Assembly: GCA_030626915.1 (NCBI GenBank)
Contig: DAOUTC010000039.1
Location: forward strand, 1-9,629
Source of the DNA: Dehalococcoidia bacterium
GTDB lineage: Bacteria > Chloroflexota > Dehalococcoidia > GIF9 > AB-539-J10
Reading direction: 5' to 3'
Length of the DNA: 9,629 nt
The translations under genes were made by a program, and so were the position numbers. This document shows, piece after piece, positions 6,711 through 9,629 of the stretch. Numbering within the stretch: the stretch's first letter is position 1; every line of letters starts with the position of its first letter. Under the pieces are notes generated by a model. It worked only from the letters and a program-made list of their open reading frames with translations, was not told the origin of the DNA and made no database searches.

Positions 6711-7661
6711 CTACCCCTGGTCCAGACCTAGAATAGAACCAATAAAATTTCTTTGTCCCCGCACAAAGTCAGCAATAGATATTTCACGTTTACCTTCTAA
6801 CTGGACCTGGCAAAGGCCCAGGATACCCTCTCCAGTCACCACGCCGACTTGAGGTGGCTCTGGTAAAGCTACTACCTTCCCTATTTCACCCTTTGCAGGC
6901 TTATTAAGAAGAGTAGCTTTGTGTATTTTAAGCCTTTTGCCTTGCCACCAAGTATAGCAGCTTGGCCAGGGATTAAAGGCTCTTACCCGCTGCCAGAGCT
7001 CTACTGCCGGGAGATGCCAGTCTATCTCACCATCTTTACTAGTTATCAATTTGCTATAAGTAGCCTGACTTTCATCTTGGGGCTTCGGTTCAAGCTCACC
7101 TCCAATCCACTTAGGCAGGATTTCCATCAAAAGCTCAGCCCCAACATGAGCTAGTTTAGCTGTAAGAGAGCCAGTGGTATCCACAGAGGAAATACCCACC
7201 TTTTTCTGGGCTAAAATCGACCCGCTATCTAAGCCCTCATCCATTAACATGATGGTAACTCCGGTAAGTAATTCTCCACAAAGAAGAGTATTAGCTACTG
7301 GAGATGGTCCTCGGTGTTGAGGCAACAGCGAAGGATGAACATTAAGACAACCAAATTTAGGCAGAGACAGTACCTCTTTGGGAAGAATATGACCAAAAGC
7401 AGCCACCACAATCAGCTCTGGCTTAAAATTAGCCAATTCCCCTGCCACTTCCGCTGACTTAAAAGTCTTCGGCTGGATGACAGGAATTTTATGCTTGATG
7501 GCTAGCTCTTTTACCGGGGGCGGAGTAAGCCGTTGCCTTCTACCAGCTGGCTTATCAGGCTGGGAATACACAGCAACTACATGATATGGACTGTGGATTA
7601 AAGATTCCAGTATAGGCACAGCAAAGTCCGGGGTACCCATAAAAACAACACGCGCTTCCAC
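6711..7661 (-). CDS. fmt: Methionyl-tRNA formyltransferase
   Basis: This cytoplasmic enzyme transfers a formyl group from 10-formyltetrahydrofolate to Met-tRNA(fMet) for translation initiation. The 316-residue length is normal. The N-terminal formyltransferase fold (about 1-190) begins VVFMGTPDFAVPIL and contains the PDKPAGR loop (35-41). The catalytic triad is present as N107 and H109 in LNVHPSLLP and D145 in DEGLDSG, matching E. coli N106, H108 and D144. The C-terminal OB-fold tRNA-binding domain (about 205-316) contains AFNPWPSCYT. The start is GTG at 7661, chosen because family members begin a few residues before the FMGTPDF motif. The alternative is the ATG at 7640, which would leave MGTPDF at the very N-terminus. 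No Shine-Dalgarno is visible. It is divergent from dnaA and is the first gene of a two-gene unit with the radical SAM gene. The usual partner def (peptide deformylase) is not beside it. Confidence 0.96.
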   Translation of the reverse strand: MEARVVFMGTPDFAVPILESLIHSPYHVVAVYSQPDKPAGRRQRLTPPPVKELAIKHKIPVIQPKTFKSAEVAGELANFKPELIVVAAFGHILPKEVLSLPKFGCLNVHPSLLPQHRGPSPVANTLLCGELLTGVTIMLMDEGLDSGSILAQKKVGISSVDTTGSLTAKLAHVGAELLMEILPKWIGGELEPKPQDESQATYSKLITSKDGEIDWHLPAVELWQRVRAFNPWPSCYTWWQGKRLKIHKATLLNKPAKGEIGKVVALPEPPQVGVVTGEGILGLCQVQLEGKREISIADFVRGQRNFIGSILGLDQG

Positions 7662-7670
7662 ATCAAAGAT

Positions 7671-7699
7671 ATTTTCTATAATTTTTTCTGTTATGTCAA
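7671..7699 (-). promoter_or_regulatory. Promoter of the fmt-radical SAM unit
   Basis: On the minus strand a perfect -35 TTGACA (7694-7699) is followed after 17 nt by GAAAAT (7671-7676), four of six matches to -10. Transcription would start near 7664, 2-3 nt before the GTG at 7661, which implies an essentially leaderless mRNA. TATAGA overlaps this region but is only 13 nt from the -35. Confidence 0.55.
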
Positions 7700-7749
7700 A
7701 AACTCCCTAGAAAAAACTCAAGGCCATTTGATAAGCTGTTATCTAGATG

Positions 7750-7761
7750 TAGAAATTTCTA
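7750..7761. repeat. 12-bp perfect palindrome in the fmt-dnaA intergenic region
   Basis: TAGAAATTTCTA is fully self-complementary and lies 54 bp upstream of the dnaA start, in the 154-bp A+T-rich divergent gap (7662-7815). A regulator of dnaA could bind here. A weak GATAAT (7794-7799) nearer dnaA might be its -10. The gap holds no TTATNCACA DnaA box; the nearest is TTATCTAGA (7739-7747), with two mismatches. Confidence 0.35.
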
Positions 7762-7815
7762 TCCTATCGTGGCTTCCCTTCTGGCCGATTAATGATAATT
7801 TAACTGTGGGGTGAA

Positions 7816-9159
7816 TTGGAATCAGTAAAAGAAATCTGGGAAAGAGTACTGGGAGAACTTCAACTTCAGGTCAGCAAAGCAAACTACACTACCTGGCTTA
7901 AGAACAGCTGTGGCATAAGTTTGCAAGAAAACATCTTTGTGATTGGAGCTCCCAATGCTTTCGTGGCCGAATGGCTAACTAAGCGTCTCTATTCTTTAAT
8001 TAAAAAAACCTTGACTCAAATTATAGGTAGGGATATTGATGTTCAATTTATCGTTCACAACAAGGAGCAAGTACAAAGCGGTTCTTTAGCTTACGCTAAC
8101 CAAACTGATGGCGGCACAAGTACCAGAGTCAAGATAGACAGGTTTAATCCAAGGTATAATTTTAATAATTTTATTATTGGTGATTGTAATCGCTTAGCTT
8201 ACGCTGCTACGGTAGAAGCAACCGAAAATCCGGGACATACTTATAATCCTCTTTTCATCTACAGCAGCACCGGACAGGGTAAGACACATCTACTACATGC
8301 TATTGGGCATAGAGCAGTAAACAACGGACTACAAGTAGCCTATATCACTGCAGAACAATTCACCACCGAATTTGTGCTGGCTATCAAACAAAAACAAATT
8401 GAAGATTTCCGTGATAAATTCAGGCCTGCCCGCATTTTCCTATTTGACGATATGCAATTCATAAGTGATAAAAAACAAACCTTGCAATGCTTCTTCCAAA
8501 TTTTCAATGAGTTGCATAACAATAATTGCCAAATCGTTATCACTGCTGACCACCATCCTAAAGATATGGCTTTACTCAGCGATAAGTTAAAGTCGCACCT
8601 TGAGTGGGGCCTTATTGTCTCTATTCAGCCACCCGACTTTGAAACACGCCTCTCTATCCTACACGCTAAAGCTGAGGAAATGATGATACTAATCTCAGAT
8701 GAAGTGCTGCGACTTCTAGCAGAACGGATATGGGAAAATATCCGCCAACTTGAAGGCGCTTTAATATACTTAAGCGCTAAAGCTAAATTAAGCGGGATGG
8801 AACTTACCCCACAAACAGTTAACAGGTTATTAACAAGCACTGCTAACAAGCAAGACGAAAGGTTAATAACACAAAAAGTAGCTGATTATTTCAACCTTTC
8901 TATAGAGGAGTTAAGTGGAAAAAGGAGAGATAGAAAAACCGCCCTGGCACGCCAGATTGCAATGTACCTTATGCGAGAGGAAGGTAATTGCTCTTTCGCC
9001 GAAATCGGCAAGATGTTAGGCAATAGAAATCACGCAACAATTATCCATGGTTATAAAAAGATAACTACTGAAATGACCATTAACTCTAAATTACGCCGTC
9101 AAATCTCGGACATCACAGAAAGAATTGACTTAAATAAAGCTTCCAGGAAAAAAAGTTAA
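7816..9159 (+). CDS. dnaA: Chromosomal replication initiator DnaA, divergent
   Basis: This 447-residue protein has the full DnaA layout. Domain I (1-82) contains IWERVLGELQLQVSKANYTTW, a short linker follows (83-107), then the AAA+ core (108-340) and the helix-turn-helix DNA-binding domain IV (about 345-440). It normally binds DnaA boxes as an ATP-bound filament and melts oriC. Walker B (FDD, D211/D212), the sensor 1 aspartate (D245), sensor 2 arginine (R310 in NIRQLEG), and the QPPDFETR and KRRDR segments are kept. Several usually invariant positions differ. Walker A reads SSTGQGKT (150-157) instead of GGVGLGKT. The arginine finger in DRLRSRFEWG is replaced (DKLKSHLEWG, H261). The recognition signature GGRDHTT is GNRNHAT (402-408). 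The start is TTG, with GGGGTG beginning 8 nt upstream; the GTG at 7811 is out of frame. Downstream is obgE. It could be the main initiator of a divergent lineage or a degenerating paralogue. Confidence 0.93.
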   Translation: MESVKEIWERVLGELQLQVSKANYTTWLKNSCGISLQENIFVIGAPNAFVAEWLTKRLYSLIKKTLTQIIGRDIDVQFIVHNKEQVQSGSLAYANQTDGGTSTRVKIDRFNPRYNFNNFIIGDCNRLAYAATVEATENPGHTYNPLFIYSSTGQGKTHLLHAIGHRAVNNGLQVAYITAEQFTTEFVLAIKQKQIEDFRDKFRPARIFLFDDMQFISDKKQTLQCFFQIFNELHNNNCQIVITADHHPKDMALLSDKLKSHLEWGLIVSIQPPDFETRLSILHAKAEEMMILISDEVLRLLAERIWENIRQLEGALIYLSAKAKLSGMELTPQTVNRLLTSTANKQDERLITQKVADYFNLSIEELSGKRRDRKTALARQIAMYLMREEGNCSFAEIGKMLGNRNHATIIHGYKKITTEMTINSKLRRQISDITERIDLNKASRKKS

Positions 9160-9164
9160 AAACA

Positions 9165-9205
9165 TGTGAACAAATATTACTTTCCACGAAAATAAGTTGT
9201 TAACA
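9165..9205. other. Possible variant DnaA boxes downstream of dnaA
   Basis: TTGTTCACA on the minus strand (9165-9173) and TTGTTAACA on the plus strand (9197-9205) differ from each other by one base. They differ from TTATNCACA by one and two bases respectively. A further TTATTAACA lies at 8827-8835 within dnaA. The rest of 9160-9310 is A+T-rich with no open frame. These may be binding sites in an origin or chance in A+T-rich DNA. Confidence 0.25.
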
Positions 9206-9214
9206 TCTACCTCT

Positions 9215-9241
9215 GGTAAAGTGAAAGAGGTTCACTTTACC
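9215..9241 (+). terminator. Hairpin after dnaA, likely terminator
   Basis: GGTAAAGTGAA (9215-9225) and TTCACTTTACC (9231-9241) form a perfect 11-bp stem with loop AGAGG. A pyrimidine-rich CTCTTTG and a later CTCTTTTCT follow, a weak T-rich tail. It lies 55 nt past the dnaA stop and ahead of a separate obgE promoter, so termination of dnaA transcription is the natural reading. TACCTCT occurs on both sides (9208-9214 and 9238-9244), and each copy can pair with AGAGGT in the loop region (9226-9231), giving competing folds. Confidence 0.6.
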
Positions 9242-9276
9242 TCTTTGTAATTAGCTCTTTTCTATTTCCCTTACTA

Positions 9277-9305
9277 TTAAGATTACTATTAATCTATAAT
9301 ATAAT
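9277..9305 (+). promoter_or_regulatory. Promoter of obgE, predicted leaderless
   Basis: TTAAGA (9277-9282, four of six to -35), a 17-nt spacer and a perfect TATAAT (9300-9305) precede ATG 9311 by 5 nt. Transcription would begin at or within a base or two of the start codon. An overlapping TATAAT (9295-9300) with TTACTA (9271-9276) would give a leader of about 3-5 nt. No Shine-Dalgarno precedes the ATG. Confidence 0.6.
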
Positions 9306-9310
9306 CAATT

Positions 9311-9629
9311 ATGATAGATAGAATAGAGATTATAGTACAGGCTGGTAATGGAGGTAATGGCTTAGCTAGTTTTCGGCGGGAGAAGTATATCCCTTTTGGA
9401 GGGCCTGATGGTGGTGATGGTGGGGCTGGTGGAGATGTGTTCGTTGTGGCTGATTCCTCTTTACTTGACTTAGCTTTGCTTAAGCAAAAGAAGAGATTCA
9501 GGGCTGGGTCTGGTCATCAAGGTGGTAGGTGGAATAAGCATGGTAAAAAAGGAGAGAATCTAAATATTTTGGTGCCTGTGGGAACCGTGGTTTCTATTAA
9601 GGCTAAGGTGGGGGAAGAAAAACTTCTAG
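9311..9629 (+). CDS. obgE: GTPase Obg/CgtA, N-terminal part (3' end beyond the window)
   Basis: Obg is an essential ribosome-associated GTPase involved in 50S subunit maturation and stress response. Only 106 codons are inside the window, all from the glycine-rich Obg fold. MIDRIEIIVQAGNGGNGLAS matches the usual N-terminus, followed by FRREKYIPFGGPDGGDGGAG and later GTVV. The GTP-binding G domain and C-terminal part lie to the right. The start is fixed by the family N-terminus at ATG 9311. No ribosome binding site precedes it and the promoter almost abuts the ATG. It follows dnaA after 151 bp on the same strand. The plus strand is strikingly G-rich here, partly from the glycine codons. Confidence 0.95.
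   Translation, partial: MIDRIEIIVQAGNGGNGLASFRREKYIPFGGPDGGDGGAGGDVFVVADSSLLDLALLKQKKRFRAGSGHQGGRWNKHGKKGENLNILVPVGTVVSIKAKVGEEKLL

Noticed and set aside
7662..7815. A classical oriC with DnaA-box clusters between fmt and dnaA
   Set aside because: The gap is A+T-rich and divergent, but no TTATNCACA box is present and the nearest 9-mer has two mismatches. An origin cannot be called here from sequence alone.
7816..9159. DnaA substitutions as products of frameshift or sequencing error
   Set aside because: The frame is uninterrupted for 447 codons, and the changed positions are scattered single-codon replacements flanked by well-conserved motifs. Frameshifts would not produce this pattern.
9389..9434. 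GGTGGTGATGGTGG-type tandem repeat
   Set aside because: The G-rich triplets encode the glycine-rich loops of the Obg fold and are explained by protein sequence.

Overview
The window looks like a chromosomal, origin-proximal segment of an anaerobic bacterium, most likely a Dehalococcoidia-like member of the Chloroflexota. This placement is an inference. It rests on dnaA followed directly by obgE, a divergent fmt plus radical SAM pair, and anaerobic CoA-ester genes nearby. No ribosomal or taxonomic marker is present to settle it. Seven protein genes can be supported, two of them cut by the window edges. I see no tRNA, rRNA, CRISPR array or insertion sequence.

Positions 1-4414 are relatively G+C-rich and carry two minus-strand genes. 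One is the N-terminal 716 residues of a large fused acyl-CoA dehydratase activase, with two HgdC/BcrA-type ATPase domains and then the start of a DUF2229 domain. The other is a complete 717-residue ADP-forming acyl-CoA synthetase. Together they suggest anaerobic CoA-thioester chemistry: activation of a low-potential dehydratase, and ATP formation from or activation of acyl-CoA. Positions 4415-4827 hold no intact gene. They contain divergent promoter candidates and a clear decayed fragment of a DUF523-family gene. A plus-strand gene for a three-helix membrane protein with a charged helical tail follows (4828-5481).

From 5594 the sequence becomes more A+T-rich. An apparent minus-strand operon, fmt then a radical SAM enzyme 7 nt downstream, diverges from dnaA. 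dnaA and obgE run to the right. This outward layout around about 7.7 kb fits an origin region, but no perfect consensus DnaA boxes are visible.

The most notable signals are four. DnaA is full length but lacks the arginine finger, has a changed Walker A, and carries an altered DNA-recognition signature. Promoters of obgE and fmt sit so close to the start codons that both mRNAs should be leaderless, and four of seven genes start with GTG or TTG. A dnaA 3' element can fold into competing hairpins. An inverted repeat lies inside the spacer of the activase promoter candidate. I do not find convincing evidence of a wholly new multi-gene system.
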